From the NCBI GenBank assembly GCA_016342355.1, contig JAEINP010000020.1:1-64000 (forward strand): a stretch of DNA of 64,000 bases, given 5' to 3'. Of the stretch, positions 25,395-34,501 are shown piece after piece. The notes beneath the pieces are model-generated. The model made no database searches and was not told the origin of the DNA. It worked only from the letters and a program-made list of their open reading frames with translations. Made by a program: the position numbers and the translations under genes. Positions within the stretch are counted from its first letter, which is position 1. Every line of letters starts with the position of its first letter. This stretch comes from Desulfatibacillum sp. GTDB taxonomy: Bacteria; Desulfobacterota; Desulfobacteria; Desulfobacterales; Desulfatibacillaceae.

Positions 25395-25458
25395 TATACC
25401 CGGTTGTCGCTTTGAAAAGCGGCAGATGCTATCCATTCAAAAAATCAAAGGACGATCC

Positions 25459-26598
25459 ATGCCTGCTTTCAGCAAAAAAAGACTTTTCACCCTGCTCTGC
25501 CTTGTTTTCCTTATTCTTTTCACCGCATGTTCGGACGATGATGGTTTCGAAGGCTACTCCCTACCCCAGGCATTGCGGCACATGCTCAATGAGGTCATCG
25601 TCACATACCAAGCTCCGGGAGCAGCCATGGCCATCAGGTATGAAGACGGCTCGGTCTTCTCCTATGCCTCAGGCTTGGCTGACCGAAAAACCCAAACGCC
25701 CCTCACGCCCCAACACCTGTTCCGCATAGGAAGCGCCTCCAAGACCGTCACGGCCTCGGCGGTATTGATCCTCTATCAACAAGGCCTGCTTTCCCTGGAC
25801 GGCGCCGTGGAGTCCATCCTGCCGGGTCTGATCCCGGTTTACGGCAATCAGATAACCGTCCGAATGCTCTTGAACCACACCAGCGGCCTGGAAGACTACG
25901 TGGCCTGCCCCTATGAAGGCAGCTTTTTTTTCTATGTGCTCATCGACCAGCCCACCCGTTCCTGGACGCCCCAAGAGCTCGTGGCAATCTCCCTGGATTG
26001 CGGTCTGAACGCCCCTCCGGGTCAGACATTCCTGTATTCAAACACCAATTACATCCTACTGGGGCTGATTATCGAAGCGGTGAGCGGCCAGAACTACGAA
26101 GATTTTATCCAGACAAATATCTTCGATGTCCTAGGCATGCAAAACAGTGTGGTTCCCGTGCAAACAGGTTTCCCAGGCGACTTCGCCCACGGGTATTTTG
26201 AAAGAGACAAGGACGGCCTGCTCTACGACTATTCCATCCAAAGCCCCACCGCCGTCTGGGCTGCGGGTAGCATTATTTCCACCCCGGCGGACCTCCTGGT
26301 GTGGGTGGAAGCCCTCACCACGGGCAGGCTGTTAACCCAGGATGCCTTTGACCAGCAATTCCAACTGGTGGATATGGGCGAGGAAGGGGGCGGGGTGGCC
26401 ATGTACGGCCTGGGCATTCTGGCTGCGGGTAATGATATTGGGCACAATGGTTCGGTGTTGGGTTACCAGACCCAGATGTTCACCACCCGGGGTGTGCATA
26501 TTGTCGTCTACACGAATTGTTATTATCAAACCAAAGATAATGTCTCACAGGTTATCTTTGAAAAAGCCAAGGAGATTCTGGAAGCCTACGGAAAATAA
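25459..26598 (+). CDS. Serine hydrolase lipoprotein (class C beta-lactamase/DD-peptidase fold)
   Basis: A 379-residue lipoprotein. The start at 25459 follows AAAGGACGATCC, and residues 1-23 form a lipoprotein signal ending in the lipobox LFTAC. The catalytic SxxK appears as GSASKTVTAS near residue 95, and the YxN motif as YSNTNYILLG near residue 192, both typical of the beta-lactamase-related family (PF00144) that includes class C lactamases, esterases and D-aminopeptidases. An intact HNGSVLGYQT near the C-terminus replaces the KTG box, as in esterase-like members. Antibiotic hydrolysis is therefore unlikely; cell-wall or ester hydrolysis is more probable. Confidence 0.88.
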   Translation: MPAFSKKRLFTLLCLVFLILFTACSDDDGFEGYSLPQALRHMLNEVIVTYQAPGAAMAIRYEDGSVFSYASGLADRKTQTPLTPQHLFRIGSASKTVTASAVLILYQQGLLSLDGAVESILPGLIPVYGNQITVRMLLNHTSGLEDYVACPYEGSFFFYVLIDQPTRSWTPQELVAISLDCGLNAPPGQTFLYSNTNYILLGLIIEAVSGQNYEDFIQTNIFDVLGMQNSVVPVQTGFPGDFAHGYFERDKDGLLYDYSIQSPTAVWAAGSIISTPADLLVWVEALTTGRLLTQDAFDQQFQLVDMGEEGGGVAMYGLGILAAGNDIGHNGSVLGYQTQMFTTRGVHIVVYTNCYYQTKDNVSQVIFEKAKEILEAYGK

Positions 26599-26712
26599 GA
26601 AGGATCTGCGTATTGAGTGGAAAACGGATTGGCTTTTTGGTTAAAATCCCATCCATACATCCCCTTAAAGCCATGGATTAAATCAGCCAAAAATCAAGTC
26701 GGGATTTGCCCT

Positions 26713-27078
26713 CTAATCTTGATAGGGCTTGCCGCATTCCTTGCAATGGCCGTCCGGACCGATAACCCCGATGCAGGCGCCATCGCTGCACAGCTTGCGG
26801 TTTTCCCATTCTTCATCAGGTAAGGAAGAATCGTCAGATTCATCCGGGGAATCCTGATAGCCATCCGCAGCTTCCTCATCCTCCTGGATCGGCTCGTCCT
26901 CCAAATCCTCCTGGCCCGAAAAAGCCCCCTCTGTATCAAGGTTTCCACCATAGGGCTTGCCGCACTCCTTGCAACGGCCGTCCGGGCCAATAACGCCAAT
27001 GCAGGCGCCATCGCTGCACAGTTTGCGGTTTTCCCATTCTTCGTCTGTCATATCCTTTTCCAGCCGGTCTTCTTCCAT
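26713..27078 (-). CDS. Small acidic protein with a duplicated CxxC zinc-ribbon-like motif
   Basis: A 121-residue protein with a good ribosome site (AAAGGAATGGG). The same ~30-residue block occurs twice (about residues 12-43 and 88-119): EEWENRKLCSDGACIGVIGP, then DGxCKECGKPY. Each block has four cysteines (C-x4-C ... C-x2-C), suited to one zinc. The blocks are joined by an acidic linker rich in Asp and Glu. The near identity points to a recent internal duplication. It is convergent with the serine hydrolase and divergent from the hybrid histidine kinase. Function unknown. Confidence 0.75.
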   Translation of the reverse strand: MEEDRLEKDMTDEEWENRKLCSDGACIGVIGPDGRCKECGKPYGGNLDTEGAFSGQEDLEDEPIQEDEEAADGYQDSPDESDDSSLPDEEWENRKLCSDGACIGVIGPDGHCKECGKPYQD

Positions 27079-27257
27079 ATCCCATTCCTTTTCAAATTAT
27101 TGTTTCTGATAAATATCCATGATCTCAGTAAAAGTCAATATTCAAGAAAAACAGCCATCATGCCGAAAGCAAAATGGGGACAGGTATTCGCCGATCCCGC
27201 CGCAATTTATTCACGTTCCACATAACTTTTTGATATCAAATGGTTAGACGAGGCGCT

Positions 27258-29048
27258 ATGAATTTGAGTCCTATTCCGGAACCCTTCCGTCTTTTGATTA
27301 TTGACGACAATTCAGACATCCACAACGATTTCAAGACCATTTTGAACCATGACAGGGAAAACAACCCCACTTTAGATGCCATGGAAGAGGAACTGTTTGG
27401 AGAAAACCGGAATGTTCCTGTCCATGATCATCATTATGATTTGGATTTCGCACTGCAAGGCCAGGAAGGATTTGAAAAAGTTAAGGCAGCCCTTGATGAA
27501 GGTCGCCCTTATGCCGTGGCTTTTGTGGACATGCGCATGCCGCCCGGTTGGGATGGCCTTAAAACCATTAAAAATATCTGGAGCGTGGACCCCCATATCC
27601 AGGTCATCATTTGCTCGGCATATTCGGATTACTCATGGCAGGAAATCCGGCAACACCTGGGACATACAGAAAGCCTTTTAATCCTGAAAAAACCCTTTGA
27701 CGCCGCCGAAGTGGCCCAATTGTCCAGCGCCTTGGCCCAAAAGTGGAAATTAGCCAGACAGGCAACCATGAAAACAGCGGAACTGGAAGAAATGGTAAAA
27801 GGGCGTACTGAAGAACTGGCGCAGGCCAATTATGCCCTAAAACACGAGATAAATGAACGCAAGAGCGTTGAAACCGCCTTACGCCATGCCCAGAAAATGG
27901 AAGCCATCGGCACCCTGGCCGGAGGCATAGCCCACGATTTCAACAACATCCTGTTCGGGGCCATGGGTTTTGCGGAAATCGCCATGGAGGACGCTCAACC
28001 AGACTCCCGGATTCATAAAAGCCTCAAACAAATCATCAATGCCCACAAGCGCGCTGCAAGGCTTGTGGACCAGATTCTTTCCTTCAGCCGCCAGACAGAA
28101 CACGAGCCCCAGGTCATTCACATTCATCCGGTCATTAAGGAAGCCATGGGGTTGTTGCGCAGTTCCATCCCCTCCACCATTGAAATCCGAAAGGAAATCG
28201 ACGTCCGTTGCGGGACTGTCATGGCTGATCCCACCCGAATTTACCAGATTATCATGAACCTCTGCACCAATGCTTCCCAGGCAATGATGGATAAAGGCGG
28301 ATTGCTGGAAGTCCGGCTGCAGGAAGTGGCGTTGGACCGTTCAAAAGCTGAATTGCTGCAAATTCCCAAAGGAAAATATGCCTGTTTGTCAGTGCGTGAT
28401 GACGGGGTTGGTATGGACATGGAAACCCAAAATCGTGTTTTTGAGCCCTATTTTACTACCAAATTGAATGGACATGGGAATGGATTGGGTCTGGCGACCG
28501 TTTACGGAATAGTCAAAAATCACCATGGGGCCATCCACGTTAAAAGTCAAAGGGATAATGGTTCGGAATTCGAGGTATATTTTCCCATAGTAAACGACAA
28601 GCCAAAGGTGAACCTGGAGGACTTGGTGATACCGGCGCCTGCTACGGGCAACAAACACATTCTCATTGTGGACGATGAAGAACCGATCACATTGATGGAA
28701 GAGGCCACCCTTGTCCATTGGGGCTATCAGGTGACCTCAACAAACGACAGCCTGGAAGCCCTGAGAATCTTCATGGGCAGCCCGCACACATACGATGCGG
28801 TGGTCACGGACCAGACCATGCCCAACATGACAGGAATCGACCTGGCCAGAGAAATGCTCAAAATCAGACCGGATCTTCCCATAATCCTGGTGACCGGCTA
28901 CTCCGTGGACATCACCCGGCAAAAGGCTCCTGACCTGGGACTTGCCGCCTATCTGGAAAAACCCGTGCAAACGCACATTCTGGCCCAGGCCGTGGACCAG
29001 GCGGTATCTCGCCGTGATGCAACTGTAACCAGGGGGTTTGCAGCCTGA
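27258..29048 (+). CDS. Hybrid histidine kinase with N- and C-terminal receiver domains
   Basis: A 596-residue cytoplasmic sensor protein. I use ATG 27258, preceded by GAGG, over 27240, which has no ribosome site. Domains: a receiver-like domain (residues 10-155; [32 protein letters not shown]) with an unusually long insert after the first helix; a coiled coil; HisKA with the phospho-acceptor His in [11 protein letters not shown]; HATPase_c with [17 protein letters not shown] and GNGLGLATV; and a second receiver ([25 protein letters not shown]). With no TM or periplasmic domain it must sense through its N-terminal receiver. No adjacent response regulator was found. Confidence 0.92.
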   Translation: MNLSPIPEPFRLLIIDDNSDIHNDFKTILNHDRENNPTLDAMEEELFGENRNVPVHDHHYDLDFALQGQEGFEKVKAALDEGRPYAVAFVDMRMPPGWDGLKTIKNIWSVDPHIQVIICSAYSDYSWQEIRQHLGHTESLLILKKPFDAAEVAQLSSALAQKWKLARQATMKTAELEEMVKGRTEELAQANYALKHEINERKSVETALRHAQKMEAIGTLAGGIAHDFNNILFGAMGFAEIAMEDAQPDSRIHKSLKQIINAHKRAARLVDQILSFSRQTEHEPQVIHIHPVIKEAMGLLRSSIPSTIEIRKEIDVRCGTVMADPTRIYQIIMNLCTNASQAMMDKGGLLEVRLQEVALDRSKAELLQIPKGKYACLSVRDDGVGMDMETQNRVFEPYFTTKLNGHGNGLGLATVYGIVKNHHGAIHVKSQRDNGSEFEVYFPIVNDKPKVNLEDLVIPAPATGNKHILIVDDEEPITLMEEATLVHWGYQVTSTNDSLEALRIFMGSPHTYDAVVTDQTMPNMTGIDLAREMLKIRPDLPIILVTGYSVDITRQKAPDLGLAAYLEKPVQTHILAQAVDQAVSRRDATVTRGFAA

Positions 29049-29087
29049 AACCTGCCAATCGCCGCGGTGCTGTCCGAATTTCCTGCC

Positions 29088-29255
29088 CTATAACCTATCG
29101 CACGGGATGGAGGCCAACAGATCTTCCAGGTCGTCATCCAGCAGTTCACTTAGTTTTTCAAGATTGAATTGAGTTTTGCAGGACCTGCAAAAGAATTTGA
29201 CCTCGCGTCAGGAGCGGTTGAGGTACAACCGCCCCCCACATTCAGGGCATTTCAT
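29088..29255 (-). CDS. Candidate dual-CxxC small selenoprotein (in-frame UGA at codon 16)
   Basis: Reading from ATG 29255 (GGGGA upstream) to TAG 29088 gives 55 codons if the in-frame UGA at 29210-29208 is read through. The protein has a CPEC pair (residues 3-6), the UGA at residue 16, a CRSC pair (23-26) and an acidic helical tail. The family-like zinc-ribbon pattern continues without a break across the UGA, so this is one gene. A hairpin (29174-29192) lies 23 bases after the UGA with a GUC loop, as expected of a bacterial SECIS. The alternatives are a CGA-to-TGA nonsense mutation or a base error. I recall small dual-CxxC selenoproteins being catalogued in this phylum but could not check. 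It follows the GT9 gene on the same strand. Confidence 0.6.
29171..29210 (-). promoter_or_regulatory. SECIS-like element downstream of the in-frame UGA
   Basis: On the minus strand, UGA (29210-29208) is followed after 23 bases by the loop GUC of a stem with arms UUUUGCAG and CUGCAAAA (29192-29174). Bacterial SECIS elements have an apical loop containing an early G, 16-37 bases after the UGA. The GCAGGUC core also resembles that of E. coli fdhF. Confidence 0.55.
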
Positions 29256-29432
29256 TCCATTCCCCACAGGGTTTCTTATGGAGCTTCGCAGGGAAAATAT
29301 GGATTGTGACATCGTGTAATCCCATTCAAAAAAAAGGCGGAAAATCCCGCTCTTGTTGACCTGAAAGAACCACCTCATGCTCACGCGAGATGCAAGTAGC
29401 AGCAGCAAACATGCCTTAGAACGGGGGCAATG

Positions 29433-30404
29433 TCAACAGACCGCGATTGGTAAATGAACGCCCAAATCCTCCAAAGCCTTCAAGACCGCCCCGGGGCTTG
29501 TGTTTTGCAAACAAAGGACATTTTCGCAATTTTCCGACAGAGTTTCAAAGCAGGGATCACAGGTTAGGGAGGGCTGCAAAACACAGGCGCGGGACCCTAC
29601 AGGACGCCACCGGGCCGGATCGGACGGACCAAAGATCGCCACCGTGGGCGCGCCCAACATGGCTGCTAAGTGGGTGGCGCCGGAATCATTGCCAACATAT
29701 GCCCTGCTATCCAGCAAACAGGCCTTCAACTCAAGAACAGACTCCGGTTGTTTTAAAACAGCATCCTGCAGTAATTCTCTTAAGGGAATTTCAAGTGCAT
29801 GGTCGTCCGGTCCCAGGACAAATTTTCCGGGAATTCCCTTGCTTTCCAGGGCAAAGTACAAATCAGCAAAATGGTTCAGTGACCAGTTTTTCCTCGGGCT
29901 GCCTGATCCGGGATGGATCAACACGGGTGAGTCAGGTTTTCGGGTATGGAGGGAGTGTAGGTCAAAAACATTTGGCAGCGCATTGTGTTGTTTCAGGCAT
30001 GAATATTTTACCATACCCGCCTTATGGAGATGGCCAAGGATATGATCCAGGACATGGATTGTTTCGCCCGCCAAGGGTCTGGGGAGGATCTGAACGGCTT
30101 TTGTAGCCAGGGCATCAACAGATTGGAACAGGTCCTTTGAGAACGAAAAAACCAGGACCACGTCATGAGATTGAATTTGATCCTTCACCCAAGGGGAGGG
30201 ATCAACCCCATAGAGAGAAGCCATTTCCGGCGACTGGACAGAATAGGCGGATTGGGCCAAGCCCAGGTCCATGGCCAAAGCGCCCAAACCAGGGGCGCAA
30301 ACCAAGCTCAGCAGACAGCTTGTGTGGTCCGCCACCGCCTTCAGGCCCCACAGGGCCATGATTCCGTCCCCCAGGGCGCCCTGAATAATGGCAAAGACCT
30401 TCAC
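29433..30404 (-). CDS. Glycosyltransferase family 9 (heptosyltransferase-like)
   Basis: A 323-residue cytoplasmic glycosyltransferase with GT-B fold. The N-terminus MKVFAIIQGALGDGIMALW is the usual GT9 acceptor-side start. The C-terminal half has the diagnostic sugar-nucleotide motif YVGNDSGATHLAA followed by PTVAIFGPSDPARWRP. These enzymes add heptose or similar sugars to the LPS core. A Cys-rich stretch (CDPCFETLSENC) near the end is also common in the family. It lies 31 bases after the sirtuin gene, at the end of a run of minus-strand genes. Confidence 0.9.
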   Translation of the reverse strand: MKVFAIIQGALGDGIMALWGLKAVADHTSCLLSLVCAPGLGALAMDLGLAQSAYSVQSPEMASLYGVDPSPWVKDQIQSHDVVLVFSFSKDLFQSVDALATKAVQILPRPLAGETIHVLDHILGHLHKAGMVKYSCLKQHNALPNVFDLHSLHTRKPDSPVLIHPGSGSPRKNWSLNHFADLYFALESKGIPGKFVLGPDDHALEIPLRELLQDAVLKQPESVLELKACLLDSRAYVGNDSGATHLAAMLGAPTVAIFGPSDPARWRPVGSRACVLQPSLTCDPCFETLSENCENVLCLQNTSPGAVLKALEDLGVHLPIAVC

Positions 30405-30435
30405 GCCGCCTGCTCCCGCATTAGCACACTGGGTT

Positions 30436-31176
30436 TCACAGGCCCATTTCCGCCAGGATGCGGTTCATTGTCATCCCTGCCCCGCCAAACAAGGAGTAGT
30501 CCGCCACCCGGCCCGTAAGGGGGGTACGCTCCATGTTGATCTCCACCACAACGGCTCCGCTGGATTTGGCAATGCGGGCCATACTGGCTGCGGGTTCCAC
30601 AACGGCGGAGGTGCCTGCCACCAGCATGAGGTCACATTGCTCGGAAAGATCCCGGGAACGCCACAGGGCGTCTGTAGGGATCATCTCGCCAAAGAACACG
30701 CAGTCAGGCCTCAGCATTCCACCGCAGGAGCACCTGGGGGGAATAACTTCCAGGGATACCTCGCTGGTGGGTATGCTCTTGTTGCATTCCATGCAGCGCT
30801 GCATGGCGAATGTTCCGTGGAATTCGATGACATCCTTGCTGCCGGCTGCCTGATGAAGCCCGTCCACATTCTGGGTGATGATGGAGCTCAGGTTGCCGGT
30901 TTCCTCCAGCTTCGCCATGCCTTTATGTAAATCATTGGGCTTGGCTTTGTCTATGATGCCTTTCATTTCAGCCACCAGGATTCTCCATACCTTTTCCGGG
31001 TTGGCCAAAAAGGAATCAATATGGGCTATTTCCATGGGATCGAACTTTTCCCACAGGCCGCCCTTGCCCCGAAACGGAGGAATACCGCTTTCCACGGACA
31101 CTCCGGCACCGGTCAGGGCCACCACGCTCCGGGCGTTTTTAATATCCCGGGCCGCCTTTTGAATCATTTCGTCCAT
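30436..31176 (-). CDS. Sir2-family NAD-dependent protein deacylase
   Basis: A 246-residue sirtuin. It has the NAD-binding GAGVSVESGIPPFRG (about residues 23-37), the catalytic region TQNVDGLHQAAGS, and EFHGTF with the general-base His. The zinc site is CMECN plus RCSCGG. The second pair is spaced C-x-C instead of the usual C-x2-C, which is worth checking but may still bind zinc. LRPDCVFFGE follows as in other sirtuins. It lies three bases after the upstream adenosine-specific kinase-like gene, so the two are probably co-transcribed. It removes acyl groups from lysine residues using NAD. Confidence 0.93.
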   Translation of the reverse strand: MDEMIQKAARDIKNARSVVALTGAGVSVESGIPPFRGKGGLWEKFDPMEIAHIDSFLANPEKVWRILVAEMKGIIDKAKPNDLHKGMAKLEETGNLSSIITQNVDGLHQAAGSKDVIEFHGTFAMQRCMECNKSIPTSEVSLEVIPPRCSCGGMLRPDCVFFGEMIPTDALWRSRDLSEQCDLMLVAGTSAVVEPAASMARIAKSSGAVVVEINMERTPLTGRVADYSLFGGAGMTMNRILAEMGL

Positions 31177-31179
31177 GGG

Positions 31180-31662
31180 TTACCTTTTATATGCGATTTT
31201 TTGCAAAAGATCCTTGCGTGCGGCCTTGTTTTCATCGTTTTCCACGCCCTTGGGAGCAAACCCGTCTATCACACCCATTATGCCGGCCCCCTGCTCGCTC
31301 ACAGCCACAATCACCTCCACCGGGTTGGCGGTGGCGCAATAAATGCTGCACACCTCCTGACAGCACTTGACGGCATTGAGCACGTTGATGGGGTAAGCCT
31401 TTTTCATGAGCAAATAAAAAGTATGGCCAGCCCCCACCGCCAGGGCGTTTTTAACGGCAGCCTCAATGAGTTCCTGGTCATTTCCATCGGTGCGCACAAG
31501 GCATTCCATGGAGGCTTCGCAAAAAGCCAAGCCAAAGTCCACGCCGGGCACCGAACCCACCATGACTTCGTAGAGGTCTTCAACGGTTTTGATGAAGTGG
31601 GACTGACCCACAATGATATTGGCTTCTGCCGGGATTTCCAGACGCACGGATTTCAATTCCAT
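31180..31662 (-). CDS. Adenosine-specific kinase family protein (PF04008/DUF355)
   Basis: A 160-residue compact protein that closely follows the adenosine-specific kinase family: IIVGQSHFIKTVEDLYE at the N-terminus, then FGLAFCEAS, AVGAGHTFYLLM and CATANPVEVIVA, ending GVIDGFAPKGVE. Members of this small family, mostly from archaea and anaerobes, bind adenosine or AMP; the physiological reaction is poorly established. It is clustered with a sirtuin, which also handles adenine nucleotides. The start at 31662 follows AAGGAGATTCCTT. Confidence 0.9.
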   Translation of the reverse strand: MELKSVRLEIPAEANIIVGQSHFIKTVEDLYEVMVGSVPGVDFGLAFCEASMECLVRTDGNDQELIEAAVKNALAVGAGHTFYLLMKKAYPINVLNAVKCCQEVCSIYCATANPVEVIVAVSEQGAGIMGVIDGFAPKGVENDENKAARKDLLQKIAYKR

Positions 31663-31716
31663 AAGGAATCTCCTTGTGGTTATGGTTATTTTTTAAGTCT
31701 GATTCGGACAGGTTGA

Positions 31717-32556
31717 TTATAACTCGAAAACCTGGTCACAGGCAACCGCTGAAACCTGGGTATCCGACCCTTGCTGTGTCAGGATGTTCCGGCAATCTTC
31801 CACCACTCGGTCCATATCCTGGTCAAACCGATCCTGATTAAGGTGAAAAAGGCCCAACTCCTTAACTCCCGCCAAGGTAGCCAGTTCCACAACTCTGGGA
31901 TAAACGGAATGCCCCCACCCTCGGGTTAGCTCATATTCCTTGGGAGTGAATTCGGCATCGTGGATGAGCAGGTCAACCCCCCTGGAGAACTCCAAATAAT
32001 CCTCAAATGTTTTGGCGTTGTTATGGGGATAGCCCAGTTCGTTGTCGGTTAAAAAAACAAAGGACTTGCCGTCCTCTTCGAACTTGTAGCCGGAGCCCCC
32101 GTTAGGATGGGTAATGGGAATGGGGGTAATGGTAATGGTGTCGATGTCAAAACTCATGGGGCATACGGGCATGTACTCCACATTGGCCATGATGGCGGTG
32201 GGGCGGATAGGAAAATTTGGCGGCGCCATAACCCGGGAGATGAGTTTTTCCACATACTGTTTGGCGAAAGGACAACCTTGCATGCGGATGTTGGCCGCAT
32301 TTTTATACAGAGGCTTGAAAAAGGGAAAGCCCATAAGGTGATCCCAGTGGGCGTGGGTGAAGATAAAATCGTACTCAAAGCAATTTTCTTCCATAAGCTG
32401 GTTGCCAAGGCGGCGGATTCCCGTGCCTGCATCCACAATGATCACATGCCCGTTCTTGCTCCGGATTTCCATGCACGTGGTATCGCCACCGTATTTCAAA
32501 TAATCTTTACCGGAAACCGGGATGGACCCTCTCGAACCCCAACACTTGATGAACAT
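31717..32556 (-). CDS. Metallo-beta-lactamase-fold hydrolase (phosphodiesterase-like)
   Basis: A 279-residue protein with the MBL fold: the N-terminal CWGSRGSIPVSG and GGDTTCMEI are typical of the PhnP/RNase Z-like branch. The metal motif is FTHAHWDHLMG (HxHxDH), followed by VFLTDNELGY and LIHDAEFTPKEY with the later Asp and a final HLNQDRFDQDM-type His. This group includes cyclic-phosphodiester hydrolases and receptor-type domains. It lies in the prmA-to-GT9 gene run, 51 bases downstream of prmA. Substrate unknown. Confidence 0.88.
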   Translation of the reverse strand: MFIKCWGSRGSIPVSGKDYLKYGGDTTCMEIRSKNGHVIIVDAGTGIRRLGNQLMEENCFEYDFIFTHAHWDHLMGFPFFKPLYKNAANIRMQGCPFAKQYVEKLISRVMAPPNFPIRPTAIMANVEYMPVCPMSFDIDTITITPIPITHPNGGSGYKFEEDGKSFVFLTDNELGYPHNNAKTFEDYLEFSRGVDLLIHDAEFTPKEYELTRGWGHSVYPRVVELATLAGVKELGLFHLNQDRFDQDMDRVVEDCRNILTQQGSDTQVSAVACDQVFEL

Positions 32557-32607
32557 GGCAACTTCCTCTCATGGAAAACGCCCTTAGGTTCCGGGCCCGG
32601 GGAGACA

Positions 32608-33432
32608 TCATCCGTTCTGTCCTGCGCCCATTATGGTGAACCAGGTATTTTCCTGTTCCCACTCCTTATGGACTGCGGCTCCCAATCTTATGATTTTTTC
32701 TTTGATATCCCGGATCTCAGAGCGTAGGAGTCCGGACAAAATGAACTGCTTTCCACGCAAAAACGAGGGGTTGGACACCATATCCTTCATGACCGCATAA
32801 TGAATATTGGCCACCACCAGATCAGCCGGTTCCAATAGATAATCCAGGGCGCTGCCGCGGACAGCCTGAATTGCATTTCCCATGTCATTTAACTCCACAT
32901 TGCGGGCTGTGGTTTTGGCAGCCAATGGGTTGAGGTCAACGGCAACCACTTCCTGAGCCCCAAGTGCCACGGCGGCCAAAGCCAAAAGCCCGGTTCCCGT
33001 GCCGAGATCCAGAACACGCCGGGGTTTTACTTCCCCATAGAGCAATTCCAGGGCCAGCATGCAATCCCGAGTGGTGGGATGGGTGCCTGTGCCAAAAACC
33101 ACTCCCGGGTCCATCCAAAGCCTGGTTTTACCGGGCGGAACCTCATGGCCCATCCAGGGCGCGCACACGGAGAATCTGCCAATATCCAGAATCTGATCAT
33201 AATCCTGCTGCCACTGGGTATAAGGCATGCTGTAGTCATCCAGTAAAACCAATCCCGGATTTTGGCTTACAAGGTCAAAGACCGCCTTCCGGGCGGGCTG
33301 GGAGAAAAACAGGAAGCTGGTTCCATCTTCCTCCCAGTTGCCCAAAAAATCATCCCCCAGCCTGTGTTCCCACCGGGGGTCCAGGCAGCCCTGGATATAA
33401 TAGATAAAAAGATCGCGATAGGGGCATTCCAA
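32608..33432 (-). CDS. prmA: Ribosomal protein L11 methyltransferase (PrmA)
   Basis: A 274-residue SAM-dependent methyltransferase. The diagnostic PrmA motif DPGVVFGTGTHPTT (about residues 109-122) is followed by VLDLGTGTGLLALAA, the SAM-binding motif I, VAVDLNPLAAKTTARN and the post-I acidic residue, and DLVVANIHYAVM, the variant of the N-(I/L) catalytic loop. The N-terminal 100 residues are the small alpha/beta domain that binds L11. It is 12 bases after the CooC-like gene on the same strand. Confidence 0.88.
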   Translation of the reverse strand: MECPYRDLFIYYIQGCLDPRWEHRLGDDFLGNWEEDGTSFLFFSQPARKAVFDLVSQNPGLVLLDDYSMPYTQWQQDYDQILDIGRFSVCAPWMGHEVPPGKTRLWMDPGVVFGTGTHPTTRDCMLALELLYGEVKPRRVLDLGTGTGLLALAAVALGAQEVVAVDLNPLAAKTTARNVELNDMGNAIQAVRGSALDYLLEPADLVVANIHYAVMKDMVSNPSFLRGKQFILSGLLRSEIRDIKEKIIRLGAAVHKEWEQENTWFTIMGAGQNG

Positions 33433-33444
33433 GGGATGGTTTCC

Positions 33445-34197
33445 TTATTTTTCCACTATCTGATCAAATATGGCAAAGGCCGCCTGCTGTGACACGGAAT
33501 CTTCCGGCAATTCTATCGTGGGTTGGCCATTCAGGTCAAATTCATATACCAGGGGATCTTCCGGCACCACACCTGCCAGGATCAGGCCTTCGTCCTCAAT
33601 GACCTTGAGCAGGGTCTCGGAAGGTGCGCCCTTTGCCTGATTAAGAATAAGAAAACTCTTGCCCATGCCAATGCTCAGGTTCTGGGCCAGCTTGTTGATC
33701 CTGCCCGCAGCCTGGAGCCCGCGCCTGGACGGGTCGGACACAATGAGAAGAATGTCCACGTCCTTGGTGGTGAGGCGGCTGATGTGCTCCATGCCGGCTT
33801 CATTGTCTATAACCAGGTAATTGTAATTTTCGGCCAGGCGCTCCAGGAAACGGATCAACAGGGAGTTGGCGGCGCAATAACACCCGGACCCTTCGGGCTG
33901 ACCCATGACAATGAGGTCGAAATTGTCGGACTCGGCAATCGCCTCTTCCATTTTCATTTCAATAAAAAGGTCTTTGGTCATGCCCTGGGGCACGTCGCCT
34001 TTTTTCATTTTTTCCCGGGCGCCGCCCAAAGTCTCTTCCACTTCCAGGCCCAGGACTTCGTTGAAGTTGGCGTTGGAGTCGGCGTCTACGGCCAGGATAG
34101 GCTTCTTGCCTTTGCTAATCATGTATTTTACCAGCATGCCTGCGATGGTGGTTTTACCAACGCCGCCTTTACCCGCAAGGGCTATGGAATATTTCAT
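33445..34197 (-). CDS. CooC-family P-loop ATPase (carbon monoxide dehydrogenase maturation factor)
   Basis: A 250-residue deviant Walker A ATPase of the MinD/CooC group: KGGVGKTTIAG (residues 10-20), VDADSNANFNEVLG with the switch residues, and GQPEGSGCYCAANSLL, in which the CxC pair is the CooC metal site. Such proteins help insert nickel into CO dehydrogenase/acetyl-CoA synthase. No cooS or acs gene lies in the window, so it may act on a partner encoded elsewhere. It starts the minus-strand run that continues with prmA and is divergent from the thiC leader. Confidence 0.87.
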   Translation of the reverse strand: MKYSIALAGKGGVGKTTIAGMLVKYMISKGKKPILAVDADSNANFNEVLGLEVEETLGGAREKMKKGDVPQGMTKDLFIEMKMEEAIAESDNFDLIVMGQPEGSGCYCAANSLLIRFLERLAENYNYLVIDNEAGMEHISRLTTKDVDILLIVSDPSRRGLQAAGRINKLAQNLSIGMGKSFLILNQAKGAPSETLLKVIEDEGLILAGVVPEDPLVYEFDLNGQPTIELPEDSVSQQAAFAIFDQIVEK

Positions 34198-34355
34198 GTT
34201 ACAGTTCGCTTCCTTTCCCTAAAAAAGTCCAAAATAAAAAAAATCCGGCGCTTCTTGGCCGGTTATTGATGAAAAAGCCAATACTACGCGTGATTATTTG
34301 AAAATAGGTCACAGGGTCTGATCCGTCAAGAAACTTTTAATCCTGCAACATTTCC

Positions 34356-34384
34356 TTGACAAGCATCGGCAGGGTTTCTAAACT
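34356..34384 (+). promoter_or_regulatory. Sigma70 promoter of the thiC leader
   Basis: TTGACA (34356-34361), a 17-base spacer and TAAACT (34379-34384) lie right before the TPP aptamer, which begins at about 34392, so transcription should start at its 5' end. Confidence 0.7.
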
Positions 34385-34391
34385 GACCCAG

Positions 34392-34476
34392 ACTCATTAG
34401 GGGTGTTCCTTGACTGAGAGCCCTTGCGGCAACCCTTAAGACCTGAACAGGGTAATTCCTGCGTAGGGAAATGAGC
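34392..34476 (+). promoter_or_regulatory. TPP riboswitch (THI element)
   Basis: All core segments are present in order: AGGGGTG, CTGAGAG, ACCCTT, ACCTGAACAGGGTAAT and CTGCGTAGGGAA. The closing stem is CTCAT (34393-34397) with ATGAG (34471-34475). A strong terminator follows at 34502-34540, so repression by thiamin pyrophosphate is expected to act on transcription. Confidence 0.95.
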
Positions 34477-34501
34477 CAGAGGTTATTTGTTTATTACCCC
34501 T

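Noticed and set aside
25459-26598. Antibiotic-resistance beta-lactamase
   Set aside because: Belongs to the wide PF00144 family but the KTG box is replaced; esterase or peptidase role is more likely.
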